A DNA stretch of 64,000 nucleotides from Desulfofundulus australicus DSM 11792 (GCF_900129285.1 NZ_FQUW01000013.1:27375-91374), one strand, 5' to 3'; counted from the first letter of the stretch, positions 1 to 9,605 are shown. Notes: generated by a model not told the origin, from the sequence alone. Translations and numbers: made by a program.

Positions 1-1
1 C

Positions 2-532
2 TGGTACGATAAAGCTTATGGCATAAAATATATCTGCCTCCGCTATTTTAATGCGGCCGGGGCTGATCCCGATGGCGAACTGGGAGAAGATCACCGGCCC
101 GAGACCCACCTCATTCCCCTGGTGCTGAAGGCAGCCCTGGGGATATATCCCGGGGTGACCGTTTTCGGGACCGATTATCCCACGCCTGACGGGACCTGCG
201 TGCGGGACTATATTCATGTTACTGACCTGGCGGCAGCCCATGTGCTGGCCCTGCAGGCCCTGGAAGGCGGCCTCCCTTCCGCCGTGTATAATTTGGGAAA
301 TGAGCGGGGTTACTCGGTTCGGGAAGTAATAGAGGTTGCTCGCCGGGTAACCGGCCGCAATATCCCGGTAAAAGAGGGTGACCGGCGTCCGGGTGATCCG
401 GCCGTGCTGGTGGCTTCTTCGCGGCGGATAAGAAAAGAGCTGGGGTGGCGCCCGTGTTACGGGGACCTGGAAACCATCATTGGTACAGCCTGGGAATGGT
501 ACCGGTTGCACCCGGAAGGTTATGAAAATTAA
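2..532 (+). CDS. galE: UDP-glucose 4-epimerase, C-terminal part (cut by window start)
   Basis: Open frame from base 2 to a TAA at 530-532. It encodes the substrate-binding C-terminal half of an extended short-chain dehydrogenase. The visible start reads [16 protein letters not shown], the typical GalE stretch after the YxxxK site, followed by [27 protein letters not shown] and a closing LGWRP segment. The enzyme interconverts UDP-glucose and UDP-galactose with bound NAD, supplying sugars for surface polysaccharide. The NAD-binding and catalytic residues lie upstream of the window. A related UDP-sugar epimerase is possible but less likely. Confidence 0.9.
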   Translation, partial: WYDKAYGIKYICLRYFNAAGADPDGELGEDHRPETHLIPLVLKAALGIYPGVTVFGTDYPTPDGTCVRDYIHVTDLAAAHVLALQALEGGLPSAVYNLGNERGYSVREVIEVARRVTGRNIPVKEGDRRPGDPAVLVASSRRIRKELGWRPCYGDLETIIGTAWEWYRLHPEGYEN

Positions 533-641
533 AGGTCCTGGCTTATTGAATCCCCAGTCTGCCTGATGTAAACTGTATCCAGGATATTGCCGCAAGCATG
601 AATTTATCAAAGGTGGGGAATGGTGAAAGAGGGAAGTAAAC

Positions 642-1091
642 ATGCGGGCAGTGGTACAACGGGTAACCAGGGGGGCAGTTACGGTAAATGGAGAACGGGT
701 GGCGGCTATTGGGCCCGGGCTGGTGGTGCTGCTGGGGGTCGGGCGGGATGATGGGGTGGATGATGCCCGTTACCTGGCGCAAAAGGTGGCCCGGCTGCGC
801 ATTTTTGAAGACAGCCAGGGCAAAATGAACCGCTCGGTCCTGGAGGCAGGGGGAGAAATGCTTGTCGTGTCCCAGTTTACCCTTTACGGTGACTGCCGGC
901 AGGGGAGGCGGCCCGGCTTTGACCGGGCAGCCAGGCCGGAGCAGGCCCGGGAGCTGTACGAATTTTTTGTCAGCCTGCTGAGGAACGAAGGTCTGGTAGT
1001 GTTCACCGGTGTTTTTGGTGCCAGCATGCAGGTGGAAATTATTAACGACGGGCCGGTGACCCTGCTCCTGGATAGCAAAAAGGAGTTTTAA
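642..1091 (+). CDS. dtd: D-aminoacyl-tRNA deacylase
   Basis: 149 residues, the normal Dtd length. It starts MRAVVQRV and carries the active-site motifs SQFTLYGD (about residues 77-84) and the C-terminal NDGPVT loop that supplies the cross-subunit Gly-cisPro element (here written GPVT). The cytosolic dimer hydrolyses D-aminoacyl-tRNA and so protects translation. ATG start with GAGGGAAG upstream. The MBL hydrolase follows 40 bp later. In Firmicutes dtd commonly sits a short way upstream of hisS, as here. Confidence 0.95.
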   Translation: MRAVVQRVTRGAVTVNGERVAAIGPGLVVLLGVGRDDGVDDARYLAQKVARLRIFEDSQGKMNRSVLEAGGEMLVVSQFTLYGDCRQGRRPGFDRAARPEQARELYEFFVSLLRNEGLVVFTGVFGASMQVEIINDGPVTLLLDSKKEF

Positions 1092-1131
1092 AGTAAAATG
1101 TATTCTTAAAAAGATTAAGGAGGTATGTCCT

Positions 1132-1761
1132 TTGATTCTGGAGGGTTTTCCCGTCGGGTCAATGGAAGCCAACTGCTACATTATCGGCTGTCCGGAAACA
1201 AAGGAGGCTGCCGTGGTGGATCCCGGGGCCGAGGGGGGGCGTATTTTACGCCGTCTGGAACAACTGGAGCTGAAATGCCGCTACATAATTTTAACCCACG
1301 GCCATATTGACCATATTGGTGCTCTGGGACAGGTCAGGGAAGCTACAGGCGCCCAGGTGCTCATCCACCGGGATGATGCTCACATGCTCACCAGCTCCGG
1401 CAGCAACCTCTCCCTTTACATGGGCCTTTCCGTTACCTACCCTCCTGCGGACCGTCTTCTGGAGGATGGGGATACGATCAGTATAGGCAAGCTGACCCTG
1501 CGGGTTATTCATACTCCGGGCCACACTCCCGGCGGTATTTGCCTGGAGGCCGGAGATAGCTTGATTACCGGAGATACCCTTTTTGCGGGGTCGGTGGGCC
1601 GTTCCGATTTTCCCGGGGGCAATCACCAGCAACTGATTCAGTCGATTAAAGAAAAGCTTCTGGTCTACCCGCCGGAAACCAGGGTACTGCCCGGTCACGG
1701 TCCATCTTCCACCATTGGTGACGAAGCCAGATATAACCCTTTCCTGAACGATAGATGGTAA
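1132..1761 (+). CDS. Metallo-beta-lactamase-fold hydrolase (glyoxalase II-like)
   Basis: 209 residues with the metal-binding motif THGHIDH (His56, His58, Asp60, His61), the later HTPGHTPGG histidine, GDTLF with the bridging Asp, and the C-terminal GHGP. These are the complete ligands of a dinuclear-metal hydrolase of the YcbL/hydroxyacylglutathione-hydrolase group. The start is TTG, chosen because AGGAGG lies at 1118-1123 with correct spacing; the ATG at 1125 is in another frame. It corresponds to B. subtilis yrvJ-region neighbours of dtd only by position. The substrate is unknown. Confidence 0.9.
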   Translation: MILEGFPVGSMEANCYIIGCPETKEAAVVDPGAEGGRILRRLEQLELKCRYIILTHGHIDHIGALGQVREATGAQVLIHRDDAHMLTSSGSNLSLYMGLSVTYPPADRLLEDGDTISIGKLTLRVIHTPGHTPGGICLEAGDSLITGDTLFAGSVGRSDFPGGNHQQLIQSIKEKLLVYPPETRVLPGHGPSSTIGDEARYNPFLNDRW

Positions 1762-1768
1762 TGTTAGC

Positions 1769-1790
1769 GGCCGGAATTCCGGCCTTTTTT
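1769..1790. terminator. Intrinsic terminator between convergent genes
   Basis: A perfect palindrome GGCCGGAATTCCGGCC is followed by six T on the plus strand. It lies between the convergent MBL hydrolase and histidine kinase genes and can stop plus-strand transcription. Confidence 0.85.
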
Positions 1791-1797
1791 CTTATCC

Positions 1798-2538
1798 TCA
1801 GGTAAAAAGGGAATGGGTTTGATGCTGGATATCCATATAACCGGGTTTTTCCTCCTGTGATAATACAGGGAGGGTGATAAACATGGTGGTGCCCCTGCCG
1901 GGTGTGCTTTTTACCGTAATTTCACCCTTATGATTATGTATTATCTGCCTGGCAATGAACAGTCCCAGGCCTGTACCGGATGCTTTGGTGGTATAAAAGG
2001 GTTCGAAGATGTTTTCAAGAACAGGTTCCTCTATACCGGTTCCCGTGTCGGAAATGGCAATATAAAGTTTCCGGTTATCACAACAAGCTCTGATGGTTAC
2101 CTCGCCACCGTCGGGCATGGCTTCCAGCGAGTTTTTGATAATATTGATCAGTACCTCTTTAATTTGTTCGGGGTCTATCAAAAGTGGAGGCAGGTTTTCA
2201 GGGATAACCATTTTTAGAGAAATATTTTTAAGGGCAGCTTCACTTTCCATAAGCATGGAAACTTCCGTGAGCAGTTTTTGGGGAGCATAGATTTTCCGGC
2301 AGGAGTTGTTACCGGGCCGGGCCAGGTGCAGGTAATTGGTTATAATGTTATTGGCGTGGTCTATGGCTTCCAGCATAAGATCAAAGTATTCCTGCCTGCT
2401 GGGAACATTTTGCTTCTCTTTTAAAAGCTGAAGAAATCCTCTTACGGTGGTCAGCGAGTTTTTTATCTCGTGTACCACCTGTGCCGCCAGCTGACCCATA
2501 ATGGCCAGCTTTTCAATTCCCGTTTGGACACTATCCAA
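1798..2538 (-). CDS. Sensor-less histidine kinase
   Basis: 246 residues consisting only of a kinase core. The H-box HEIKNSLTTVRGFLQLL has the phospho-acceptor His23. It is followed by an N-box (LINIIKNSLEAM), a G1 box (ISDTGTGI) and a G2 box (GTGLGLFIARQI). There is no transmembrane or PAS segment, so it is cytosolic and must sense through partners. The H-box and GTGLGL pattern are closest to the sporulation kinase (KinA/KinB) and NtrB-like groups. No response regulator is adjacent, consistent with an orphan kinase that could feed Spo0F/Spo0A (inference). A GGAGGG site lies upstream of the ATG. Confidence 0.88.
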   Translation of the reverse strand: MDSVQTGIEKLAIMGQLAAQVVHEIKNSLTTVRGFLQLLKEKQNVPSRQEYFDLMLEAIDHANNIITNYLHLARPGNNSCRKIYAPQKLLTEVSMLMESEAALKNISLKMVIPENLPPLLIDPEQIKEVLINIIKNSLEAMPDGGEVTIRACCDNRKLYIAISDTGTGIEEPVLENIFEPFYTTKASGTGLGLFIARQIIHNHKGEITVKSTPGRGTTMFITLPVLSQEEKPGYMDIQHQTHSLFT

Positions 2539-2731
2539 AATTTCTTACCCTCCTTTCTTCCTCATCTGTTAATCTTTTCTCTTTCTGGTTTATTCAATCC
2601 TGCCAATGTCGTGAAAATGAGAACTATGTCGCATAAGTAACAATTTTGTATTTTGTGGCAAGCAGGAAGATTCGCAACAAACAAAGAAGATCCCTCTTGG
2701 GGAGTATGTACATGGAAAGGGGGAGGTTGTT

Positions 2732-4414
2732 ATGCTGGTTATTCCTGCCCTGCCGGGAGAACACAACCTGAAGGATTATATCCGGGCCAGGGAAGAGTTT
2801 AGTTTTCAGAGTGTTGAAAAGGAGTTCAGCTGGTCCACTACCGGGAGAGTAAATATCGTTTATGAGGCTGTGGACCGCCATGTGGAAGATGGATATGGCC
2901 AGCAAGTGGCCCTTTACTTCGAAGCGGGTGCGAGACGGGAGGAATATACTTTTAGCCGGTTACAGCATGAATCTTCCCGTTTTGCTGCGGTCCTGAAAAA
3001 GTACGGCCTGCAGAAGGGCGACCGGTTGGGAATATTTATGCCCCGCAGCCCGGAACTCTATATCAGCTTTCTGGGGGCTGCCCGGCTGGGTGTAGTGGTG
3101 GTTCCCCTTTTTGAAGCTTTCATGGCCGAAGCCCTTAAGGATCGCCTGGGAGATTGCCAGGCGGTGGCTGTGGTAACCACGCCCGAGCTTTTCCCACGCC
3201 TGCCCCTGGCACAGTTGCCGGCTTTGAAGCATGTTTTTGTGGTGGGAGAAGATATACCGGCCGGTACGGTGGACTGGCATGCGGAGATGTCGCGGGTTGA
3301 AGGAACTCCCTCCATGGAATGGGTGGGCCGGGAACACCCTTTGTTTATCCTTTATGCTTCCGGAGCCGATGGACGGGCGCGGGGATTGGTCCATGTGCAC
3401 AACATTATGGTCGGTCTATTAATTACCGCCCGCTGGGTACACGACCTGCGTCCGGACGATATTTACTGGTGTACTGCGGACCCGGGTTGGATTACCGGCA
3501 TTGCTTACGGTTTTCTGGCTCCCTGGCTGCTCCGGGTTCCGGTGGTGGTAAGGGGAGGCCGGTTTAATGCCGAGGACTGGTGTGCCACCCTGGCCAGGTA
3601 CAGGGTGTCGGTCTGGTACAGCGCTCCCACGGCCTTCCGCATGATCATGTCTGCCGGTGACGAACTTTTGTCCAGGTATGATTTAAGCCGCCTGCGCCAT
3701 ATCCTGAGCGTGGGCGAGCCCCTCACGCAAGAGGTTATGGAATGGAGCCTGGAAAAGCTGGGGCTTCCCATCTATGATACCTGGTGGATGAGCGAGACGG
3801 GGATGAATATGATCTGCAATTACCGCTGCATGCCGGTTAAGGTTGGCTCCATTGGCCTTCCATTTCCGGGAATAGAGGCGGCCGTAGTGGATGATGAGGG
3901 CCGGGAGCTGCCCCCGGGCAGGATCGGCAACCTGGCCATTCGTGCCGGCTGGCCGGCCCAGTTCCGGGCGGTATGGAATGACCCGGCGCGTTATGAAGAA
4001 TATTTCCGCCACCGGCCCTGGTTTATTTCGGGGGATGCCGCTTACCGGGACGAGGAGGGTTACTTTTACTTCCAGGGGCGCCTGGATGGTGTCATAAATA
4101 CCTCCGGTGAACGGGTGGGTCCCGCGGAGGTGGAAAGAAAACTGGAGGAGCACCCGGCGGTAGCCCGGGCCGGGGTGGCCGGAAAACCCGATAAATTGCG
4201 GGGAGAAATTGTTAAAGCCTACATTGTTCTCAATCCCGGTTATACCTGGTCGGATGAGCTGGCCGGGGAATTAAGGGAATTTGTCAGGACTGGCCTGGCG
4301 GCCCATGCCGCTCCCCGGGAATTTGAAGTCAGGGAAGCCATTCCCCTGACCAGGGACGGCCGGGTGGACCGCCGTGTATTAAGAGAGTGGGTTCTGGGTT
4401 TAAACAGGGGGTAG
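2732..4414 (+). CDS. Acetyl-CoA synthetase-like AMP-forming protein with altered catalytic motifs
   Basis: 560 residues, shorter than the usual ~650 of Acs, with the ANL-superfamily fold: substrate core (DTWWMSETG, VGSIGLPFPG), the hinge SGDAAYRDEEGYFYFQGR and the C-terminal INTSGERVGPAEVE. Two key sites deviate. The phosphate-binding loop, usually TSGSTGKPKG, reads ASGADGRARG (about residues 208-217). The catalytic lysine near the C-terminus, in TRSGK of Acs, is arginine (TRDGR, about residues 539-543). Acyl-adenylate formation is therefore doubtful and a regulatory or altered role is possible. Strong RBS (GGGGGAGG) before ATG. The next gene encodes a P-loop ATPase. Confidence 0.82.
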   Translation: MLVIPALPGEHNLKDYIRAREEFSFQSVEKEFSWSTTGRVNIVYEAVDRHVEDGYGQQVALYFEAGARREEYTFSRLQHESSRFAAVLKKYGLQKGDRLGIFMPRSPELYISFLGAARLGVVVVPLFEAFMAEALKDRLGDCQAVAVVTTPELFPRLPLAQLPALKHVFVVGEDIPAGTVDWHAEMSRVEGTPSMEWVGREHPLFILYASGADGRARGLVHVHNIMVGLLITARWVHDLRPDDIYWCTADPGWITGIAYGFLAPWLLRVPVVVRGGRFNAEDWCATLARYRVSVWYSAPTAFRMIMSAGDELLSRYDLSRLRHILSVGEPLTQEVMEWSLEKLGLPIYDTWWMSETGMNMICNYRCMPVKVGSIGLPFPGIEAAVVDDEGRELPPGRIGNLAIRAGWPAQFRAVWNDPARYEEYFRHRPWFISGDAAYRDEEGYFYFQGRLDGVINTSGERVGPAEVERKLEEHPAVARAGVAGKPDKLRGEIVKAYIVLNPGYTWSDELAGELREFVRTGLAAHAAPREFEVREAIPLTRDGRVDRRVLREWVLGLNRG

Positions 4415-4468
4415 ACAGGAATCCGGGGTATTGCCGGAGAATAAGCACTTCCAAAATATTTTTCGGGG

Positions 4469-5233
4469 GTGCGGTTTTTGGCTCAGAAAATGATTGCCGT
4501 ATACGGCGCCAGGGAAGGTAGCGGCAAGACTGTGGTGGCCCGGGAACTGGCCGGCGCTTTCAGCCTGCGGGGGAAAAAAACTCTGCTGGTGGATATGGTG
4601 CTGGGGGAAGGGCGGCTCAGCCGCGCACTGGGTTTGTCGCCCGAGCCCAACCTGGGGCAGTGGCTCCAGCAAATAAATAAGCGGTTAAAAGAGGGCCAGC
4701 CCTATTTCAGACTGCGATTTTCCCCGGAGGAGGTAGCCTCTTATGTTCAGCACCACTATACCGGGCTGGACGTTCTGGCCACCAGCCCCGTGGATTTCCC
4801 CGGACAGGCAGCGGCAATGGTGGAAGTGGTGGTCACCCATTTGAGGAAACTGCCCCATGAGGTAATTATCTTCGACACCCGCTCCGGTGTCCGGGAATAT
4901 ATTCTGCGTATCCTATCCATGGCGGACGTGGTTCTTCTGGTGGAAGACGGGTACCACTATCATCTTCAGCATGTAGCCGGGGTTCTGGAACGCCTGCGGG
5001 AAAATGGGGTGAAAACGGAACATTTTCAGTTGCTGTACAACCGCATGCCTTCCGTGGTGGATGAACCCCCCGGGGAAGCAGCACTTGATTTGGGGCTACC
5101 CCTGGCGGGGGTTCTGCCCGAGCATCCGGAATTGCGGCAAATGCGGGGTGAAGCGGGGTTTTTATCCCGCGATCTGGTGGATCAATTTACCCGGGCTATG
5201 GACGAACTGGTGGACCGCCTTGAAAAAAGTTGA
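4469..5233 (+). CDS. CooC/MinD-like P-loop ATPase
   Basis: 254 residues. The N-terminal Walker A is GAREGSGKT (Lys20), then LLVDMVLGEG, a VIIFDTRSG segment in the switch II position, VLLVEDGYHYH and LLYNRM. This is the SIMIBI fold of MinD, CpaE/TadZ and CooC. The second signature lysine of the deviant Walker A motif (KGGxGKT) is absent, so membrane or nickel functions cannot be assumed. It starts at GTG 4469; a TTG at 4478 is an alternative. It lies 54 bp after the Acs-like gene and may form an operon with it. The function is unknown. Confidence 0.7.
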   Translation: MRFLAQKMIAVYGAREGSGKTVVARELAGAFSLRGKKTLLVDMVLGEGRLSRALGLSPEPNLGQWLQQINKRLKEGQPYFRLRFSPEEVASYVQHHYTGLDVLATSPVDFPGQAAAMVEVVVTHLRKLPHEVIIFDTRSGVREYILRILSMADVVLLVEDGYHYHLQHVAGVLERLRENGVKTEHFQLLYNRMPSVVDEPPGEAALDLGLPLAGVLPEHPELRQMRGEAGFLSRDLVDQFTRAMDELVDRLEKS

Positions 5234-5258
5234 CAAAACTTTTCCTTTTGCATACAAT
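5230..5258 (+). promoter_or_regulatory. SigmaA promoter for hisS-aspS
   Basis: TTGACA at 5230-5235 and TACAAT at 5253-5258 are separated by 17 bp. The -35 box overlaps the stop codon of the upstream ATPase gene. Transcription would start near 5265. Confidence 0.8.
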
Positions 5259-5272
5259 GAAGGTCAGGAGTT

Positions 5273-5319
5273 ACGGGAAGATGCACTCCCGTCCGGGCAA
5301 GGGCGGGAGTTTATTCTGT
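5273..5319 (+). promoter_or_regulatory. Candidate transcription attenuator in the hisS leader
   Basis: A 10-bp stem (5285-5294 with 5301-5310, loop GGGCAA) is followed by a T-rich run, giving an intrinsic terminator inside the short hisS leader. Its 5' arm contains TCCCGT (5287-5292), which can instead pair with ACGGGA at 5273-5278, just downstream of the predicted start. The two structures are mutually exclusive, so it could act as an attenuator. No T-box motif is present. It may also simply terminate the upstream operon. Confidence 0.5.
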
Positions 5320-5357
5320 TTTTGGATTTAAGGTAAGCTTGATGGGAGGGAAAGCCC

Positions 5358-6653
5358 ATGTTAACCACCCGGCCCCGGGGAACCAGTGATATACTACCCG
5401 GCGAGGTTGAAAAGTGGCAGTACCTGGAGCAGGTGATCCACCGTCTTTGCCGGGAGTACGGGTATTCTGAGATCCGGACGCCGATTTTTGAACATACGGA
5501 GCTTTTTGAACGGGGTGTGGGTGAAACTACCGACATTGTTCAAAAGGAAATGTACACTTTCCTGGATCGTGGCGGGCGCAGCATCACTTTGAGACCGGAA
5601 GGTACCGCCGCGGTAGTTCGGGCCTACCTGGAAAACAAGCTGTATGCCGGTCCCCAGCCGGTGAAACTTTATTATACCGGTCCCATGTTTCGTTATGACC
5701 GGCCCCAGGCGGGGCGTTACCGGCAATTTAACCAGTTTGGGGTAGAAGTCCTGGGCTCCCATGATCCAGCGCTGGATGCGGAAGTAATAGCCATGGCCAT
5801 GGACTTTTACGGCCGGCTGGGTTTAAAAAACCTGAACCTGCTCATTAACAGTGTGGGTTGCCCCCGTTGCCGGCCGGTATTACGGGAGAAACTGCAGGAC
5901 TTTTTCCGGGCCCGGGTGGACAGGCTGTGTTCCCACTGCCGGGGTCGGCTGGAACGCAATCCCCTGCGCATTCTGGATTGTAAGGAGGAGCGGTGTCGTG
6001 AGGCGGGGAAGGATGCTCCCACTTCCCTGGATTACCTCTGCCCCGATTGCGAGGCCCATTTTCAGGCCGTGTTAAAGCAGCTGGAAAAGCTGGGGGTTGC
6101 CTTCACGGTGGACCGCAGCCTGGTGCGCGGGCTGGACTATTATACGAATACAGCTTTCGAGATAACGGTCCAGGGTATTGGAGCTCAGAACTCCATTGGC
6201 GGGGGAGGGCGTTATAACGGCCTGGTCAAGGAGTGCGGCGGCCCCGATATTCCGGGAATTGGCTTTGCCCTCGGCCTGGAGCGCGTTCTTCTCACCATGG
6301 AACAGCAGGGTATTGTAATCCCCCGGCCCCCAAAACTGGATGTATTCCTGGCTACAGCCGACGAAGCGGCCCGGGACCGGGCCCTGGTTCTGGTTCAGAG
6401 GTTACGGCAGGAGGGGCTGGCGGTGGATATGGATTACCTGGGGCGCAGCTTAAAGTCCCAGATGAAATATGCCGGCAAGCTCGGGGTTGGCCTGGTGGTC
6501 ATTCTGGGCAGCGACGAGCTTGAACGCGGGGTGGTTACCCTGCGGGATATGTCTGCGGGCAGTCAGAGGGAGATCCCCCTGGACCGCCTGGCGGGGGAAG
6601 TCAGGCAGCATGGTCTAAAGCACGTTTCTGGTGAAGGTAAGTACGGGAGTTGA
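5358..6653 (+). CDS. hisS: Histidyl-tRNA synthetase
   Basis: 431 residues, normal for bacterial HisRS. Class II motifs: motif 1 region [18 protein letters not shown], motif 2 [18 protein letters not shown], the histidine-specific [15 protein letters not shown] and motif 3 [10 protein letters not shown], then the anticodon-binding domain. A four-cysteine segment (CPRC...CSHC..., about residues 170-195) suggests a zinc or structural knob in the insertion domain. It charges tRNA-His. ATG preceded by GGGAGGG. Followed by aspS, as in B. subtilis. Confidence 0.97.
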   Translation: MLTTRPRGTSDILPGEVEKWQYLEQVIHRLCREYGYSEIRTPIFEHTELFERGVGETTDIVQKEMYTFLDRGGRSITLRPEGTAAVVRAYLENKLYAGPQPVKLYYTGPMFRYDRPQAGRYRQFNQFGVEVLGSHDPALDAEVIAMAMDFYGRLGLKNLNLLINSVGCPRCRPVLREKLQDFFRARVDRLCSHCRGRLERNPLRILDCKEERCREAGKDAPTSLDYLCPDCEAHFQAVLKQLEKLGVAFTVDRSLVRGLDYYTNTAFEITVQGIGAQNSIGGGGRYNGLVKECGGPDIPGIGFALGLERVLLTMEQQGIVIPRPPKLDVFLATADEAARDRALVLVQRLRQEGLAVDMDYLGRSLKSQMKYAGKLGVGLVVILGSDELERGVVTLRDMSAGSQREIPLDRLAGEVRQHGLKHVSGEGKYGS

Positions 6654-6768
6654 AAGGGTTTGAATCTGCGCCGGGAAGCCGGATTCAGGTAGAAGAAGGA
6701 TGAATCCGTGGGTGCTACGGGCTGGACCGGCAGAAATCTACAGTACAGGCAAAGGGGAGTATGACGGC

Positions 6769-8571
6769 ATGATCGAGACAATGCAAGGTTGGAAACGTAC
6801 CCATCACTGCGGCCTGCTGCGCCGTGAGCATGCCGGCCAGACAGTGGTTTTGATGGGCTGGGTGCAGCGACGCCGGGATCACGGGGGCTTGATCTTTATT
6901 GACCTGCGGGACCGTTCCGGCCTGGTACAGGTGGTCTTCAGCCCGGACCGCGCCGGCCAGGCTTTTATAAAAGCCGGGGCCGTACGCAGTGAGTACGTCC
7001 TGGCTGTGGTCGGACAGGTGGAGGTACGTCCTGAAGGTACAGAAAACCCCAATCTGGCCACCGGTGAAGTTGAAGTGGTGGCCCGCGACATGCGTATCTT
7101 GAATTCAGCTAAAACCCCACCTTTTTACATTGAAGATGGGGTGGATGTGGACGAAAATGTGCGTCTCCGCTACCGTTACCTGGATCTGAGGCGACCGGAA
7201 ATGCAGCAGGCCCTCATTTTAAGACACCGGGCGGCCAAGGCGGTGCGGGATTTTCTGGACAGGCATGGTTTTCTGGAAATAGAAACTCCCATGTTAACCC
7301 GGAGTACCCCTGAAGGTGCCCGGGATTTCCTGGTACCCAGCCGTTTGAACCCGGGGCGTTTTTACGCCCTTCCCCAATCCCCCCAGCTTTTCAAGCAGAT
7401 ATTGATGGTATCCGGTATGGAGCGCTATTTTCAAATTACCCGCTGTTTCCGGGATGAGGATTTGCGGGCTGACCGCCAGCCCGAATTTACCCAGATCGAT
7501 ATTGAGATGTCCTTTGTGGATGTGGATGATGTCCTGGAACTGATGGAAGAGATGATAGCCTATCTGTTCCAGGAGACCATCGGCGTACATGTGCCCCGGC
7601 CGTTTCCGCGCCTTTCCTATCAGGAAGCAATGGACCGTTTTGGCACCGACAAACCCGATACGCGCTTTGGTATGGAATTAAAGGACATTACCGATATTGC
7701 AGCCGGGTGTGGCTTCAGGGTTTTCGCTTCGGCGGTGGAAGGCGGGGGACAGGTCAAAGGGATCAACGCCAGGGGGTGCGCCAATTTCAGCCGTAAGGAT
7801 ATCGATGATCTAACCGCCTATGTGGCCAATTACCGCGCCCGGGGACTGGCGTACCTTTTTGTTACCCCGGAAGGGGTTAAATCACCCATTGCCAAGTTTT
7901 TTACCGGTGAGGAAATCGAGGCCATCCTGAAGCGCCTGGAAGCTGAACCCGGAGATCTGCTGCTTTTTGTGGCGGACCAGCCGGCGGTGGTGGCCGCATC
8001 CCTGGGGGCTTTACGCCTGCACCTGGCCCGGCGCCTGGACCTGATTCCCGGGGATACTTTTAACTTCCTCTGGGTGGTTGACTTTCCCCTCCTGGAATAT
8101 GATGAGGAGGAAAAACGTTTCGTTGCCGTTCACCACCCCTTCACTTCCCCCCGGGAGGAAGATATACCCCTCCTGAAAACGGAGCCGGCACGGGTACGCG
8201 CCCGGGCGTACGACCTGGTTCTCAATGGCACGGAGGTAGGTGGGGGCAGTATCCGTATTCACCGCCGGGACGTGCAGGAAATGATGTTTGCCGCCATAGG
8301 ACTGAGCCCCGAAGAAGCCCGGGAAAAGTTCGGGTTTATGCTGGAAGCTTTTGAATACGGTACGCCTCCCCACGGCGGCATCGCCTTTGGTTTCGACCGG
8401 CTGGTTATGCTTATGGCCGGAAAGAAGACCATCCGGGATGTGATTGCCTTTCCCAAAACCCAAAGCGCCACAGATCTGATGACCCAGGCACCCGGGGAGG
8501 TTTCCCCGGAGCAATTAAGGGAACTGCATATTCGTCTTCACCTGCCGCCGGTCAGGGCAAAACAGAAGTAA
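6769..8571 (+). CDS. aspS: Aspartyl-tRNA synthetase
   Basis: 600 residues from ATG 6769, chosen because AGGGGAG lies about 10 bp upstream; an in-frame ATG at 6700 would add 23 unconserved residues. N-terminal OB anticodon-binding domain ([22 protein letters not shown]), class II core with [18 protein letters not shown] (motif 2) and the C-terminal [15 protein letters not shown] (motif 3), plus the bacterial GAD insertion. This bacterial type may be discriminating or nondiscriminating; the sequence alone does not decide. It is probably cotranscribed with hisS. Confidence 0.96.
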   Translation: MIETMQGWKRTHHCGLLRREHAGQTVVLMGWVQRRRDHGGLIFIDLRDRSGLVQVVFSPDRAGQAFIKAGAVRSEYVLAVVGQVEVRPEGTENPNLATGEVEVVARDMRILNSAKTPPFYIEDGVDVDENVRLRYRYLDLRRPEMQQALILRHRAAKAVRDFLDRHGFLEIETPMLTRSTPEGARDFLVPSRLNPGRFYALPQSPQLFKQILMVSGMERYFQITRCFRDEDLRADRQPEFTQIDIEMSFVDVDDVLELMEEMIAYLFQETIGVHVPRPFPRLSYQEAMDRFGTDKPDTRFGMELKDITDIAAGCGFRVFASAVEGGGQVKGINARGCANFSRKDIDDLTAYVANYRARGLAYLFVTPEGVKSPIAKFFTGEEIEAILKRLEAEPGDLLLFVADQPAVVAASLGALRLHLARRLDLIPGDTFNFLWVVDFPLLEYDEEEKRFVAVHHPFTSPREEDIPLLKTEPARVRARAYDLVLNGTEVGGGSIRIHRRDVQEMMFAAIGLSPEEAREKFGFMLEAFEYGTPPHGGIAFGFDRLVMLMAGKKTIRDVIAFPKTQSATDLMTQAPGEVSPEQLRELHIRLHLPPVRAKQK

Positions 8572-8608
8572 AAGTAATAAAAGTGGTAAGGTAGATGGCG
8601 TCATACCC

Positions 8609-8637
8609 TTGCCAAAGGCTGCGGTTTGTGTTAACAT
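8609..8637 (+). promoter_or_regulatory. Promoter of 6S RNA
   Basis: TTGCCA (8609-8614) and TAACAT (8632-8637) are spaced 17 bp, placing the start near 8644. It stands between the aspS stop and the predicted 6S RNA. Confidence 0.55.
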
Positions 8638-8644
8638 AATAGCT

Positions 8645-8848
8645 GCAAAGGCAATTACCCTGCTGTGTGCGTGAACTCCTTGAAGTTTTGAGCCAACACC
8701 TATACAAAGGGAGCCCGGGCTCTGGCTGTGGCTTGTATGCCTCGTCACGAGGACACAAAAAGCAGTCAGGAGGGCACCCACCTTGTGAGACCGGGTTCAA
8801 GAAACTTGAGGGTTCACGGCATAAGTGGGGTCCCTGTAAAGTTTCCTT
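8645..8848 (+). ncRNA. ssrS: 6S RNA
   Basis: About 200 bases with no convincing reading frame, lying between aspS and tcdA, the same place as bsrA (6S-1 RNA) in B. subtilis. The ends pair over a long distance. GTGAACTCC...GAAGTTT near 8670-8692 pairs with AAACTTGAGGGTTCAC near 8803-8818, extended by TGTGC with GCATA. A second, internal helix region (GGGAGCCCGGGCTC, then GCCTCGTCACGAGG) leaves an unpaired centre. This is the promoter-mimic architecture of 6S RNA, which sequesters sigmaA RNA polymerase. Exact ends are estimated. Confidence 0.85.
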
Positions 8849-8849
8849 T

Positions 8850-8884
8850 AAGGTTTCCGGCTCCGCAAGCCGGAAACCTTTTCT
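8850..8884 (+). terminator. Intrinsic terminator of 6S RNA
   Basis: A 13-bp perfect stem (AAGGTTTCCGGCT with its complement, loop CCGC) is followed by TTCT. It separates the 6S RNA from the tcdA ribosome-binding site. Confidence 0.88.
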
Positions 8885-8903
8885 CATGTTCAGGAGGTGT
8901 GCG

Positions 8904-9605
8904 GTGGAAGGGCTTTTTTCGCGCACGGAATTACTGATTGGGGAAAAAGGTCTTGCCATACTGGCCGGGAGCCGGGTAGTCGTTTTCGGGCTGGGCGGTG
9001 TGGGATCATATGCTGCCGAGGCCCTGGCCCGGGCGGGAGTGGGGAATCTGGTGCTGGTGGATTTTGACCGGGTTTGCCCCAGCAATATAAATCGCCAGCT
9101 TCATGCCCTGACCTCCACTGTGGGACAGTACAAGGCTTTGTTGATGGCGGAGCGGGTTAAACTTATCAACCCGGATATCCGGGTTGAGGCGAGGGTGGAG
9201 CGTTATTTGCCCGGGGTGGCGGAAACTTTTTTTCATCCGGTTCCCGATTATGTGGTTGATGCCATTGATGATGTTCCGGCCAAGGTTGATCTCATTGCCA
9301 GCTGCGTCCGCCGGAACATTCCCGTCGTATCCAGCATGGGAGCGGGTAACAAGCTTGATCCCGTCGCCTTTAAAGTAGCGGATATTTCCCAAACCGCCGT
9401 TTGTCCCCTGGCCCGCACTGTCCGTCGCCGCCTTCGCCAGCTGGGCATTACCACCGGGGTAACCGTGGTTTTTTCCACCGAGCCCCCCAGGCGGTGCGCG
9501 CCCTCCGTTAAGAGCTCCGAGGTACCGGGGAGCATCTCCTTTGTACCGCCGGTGGCCGGCTTTATCCTGGCCGGAGTGGTGGTGCGCAGCCTTACCGGGC
9601 TGTAA
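8904..9605 (+). CDS. tcdA: tRNA threonylcarbamoyladenosine dehydratase (TcdA/CsdL, E1-like)
   Basis: 233 residues from GTG 8904; AGGAGG at 8892-8897 fixes this start, so upstream in-frame starts that run through the 6S RNA are rejected. The E1/ThiF fold shows VVVFGLGGVGSYAAEALARAG (nucleotide loop), LVDFD, SNINRQ and DAIDDV. It converts t6A37 of tRNA to its cyclic form using ATP. The order aspS-6S-tcdA-rarA matches B. subtilis (yrvM-yrvN). Confidence 0.92.
   Translation: MEGLFSRTELLIGEKGLAILAGSRVVVFGLGGVGSYAAEALARAGVGNLVLVDFDRVCPSNINRQLHALTSTVGQYKALLMAERVKLINPDIRVEARVERYLPGVAETFFHPVPDYVVDAIDDVPAKVDLIASCVRRNIPVVSSMGAGNKLDPVAFKVADISQTAVCPLARTVRRRLRQLGITTGVTVVFSTEPPRRCAPSVKSSEVPGSISFVPPVAGFILAGVVVRSLTGL

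Noticed and set aside
8667..8903. N-terminal extension of tcdA running through the gene-free region
   Set aside because: It crosses the 6S RNA and its terminator, and the GTG at 8904 has a perfect AGGAGG.
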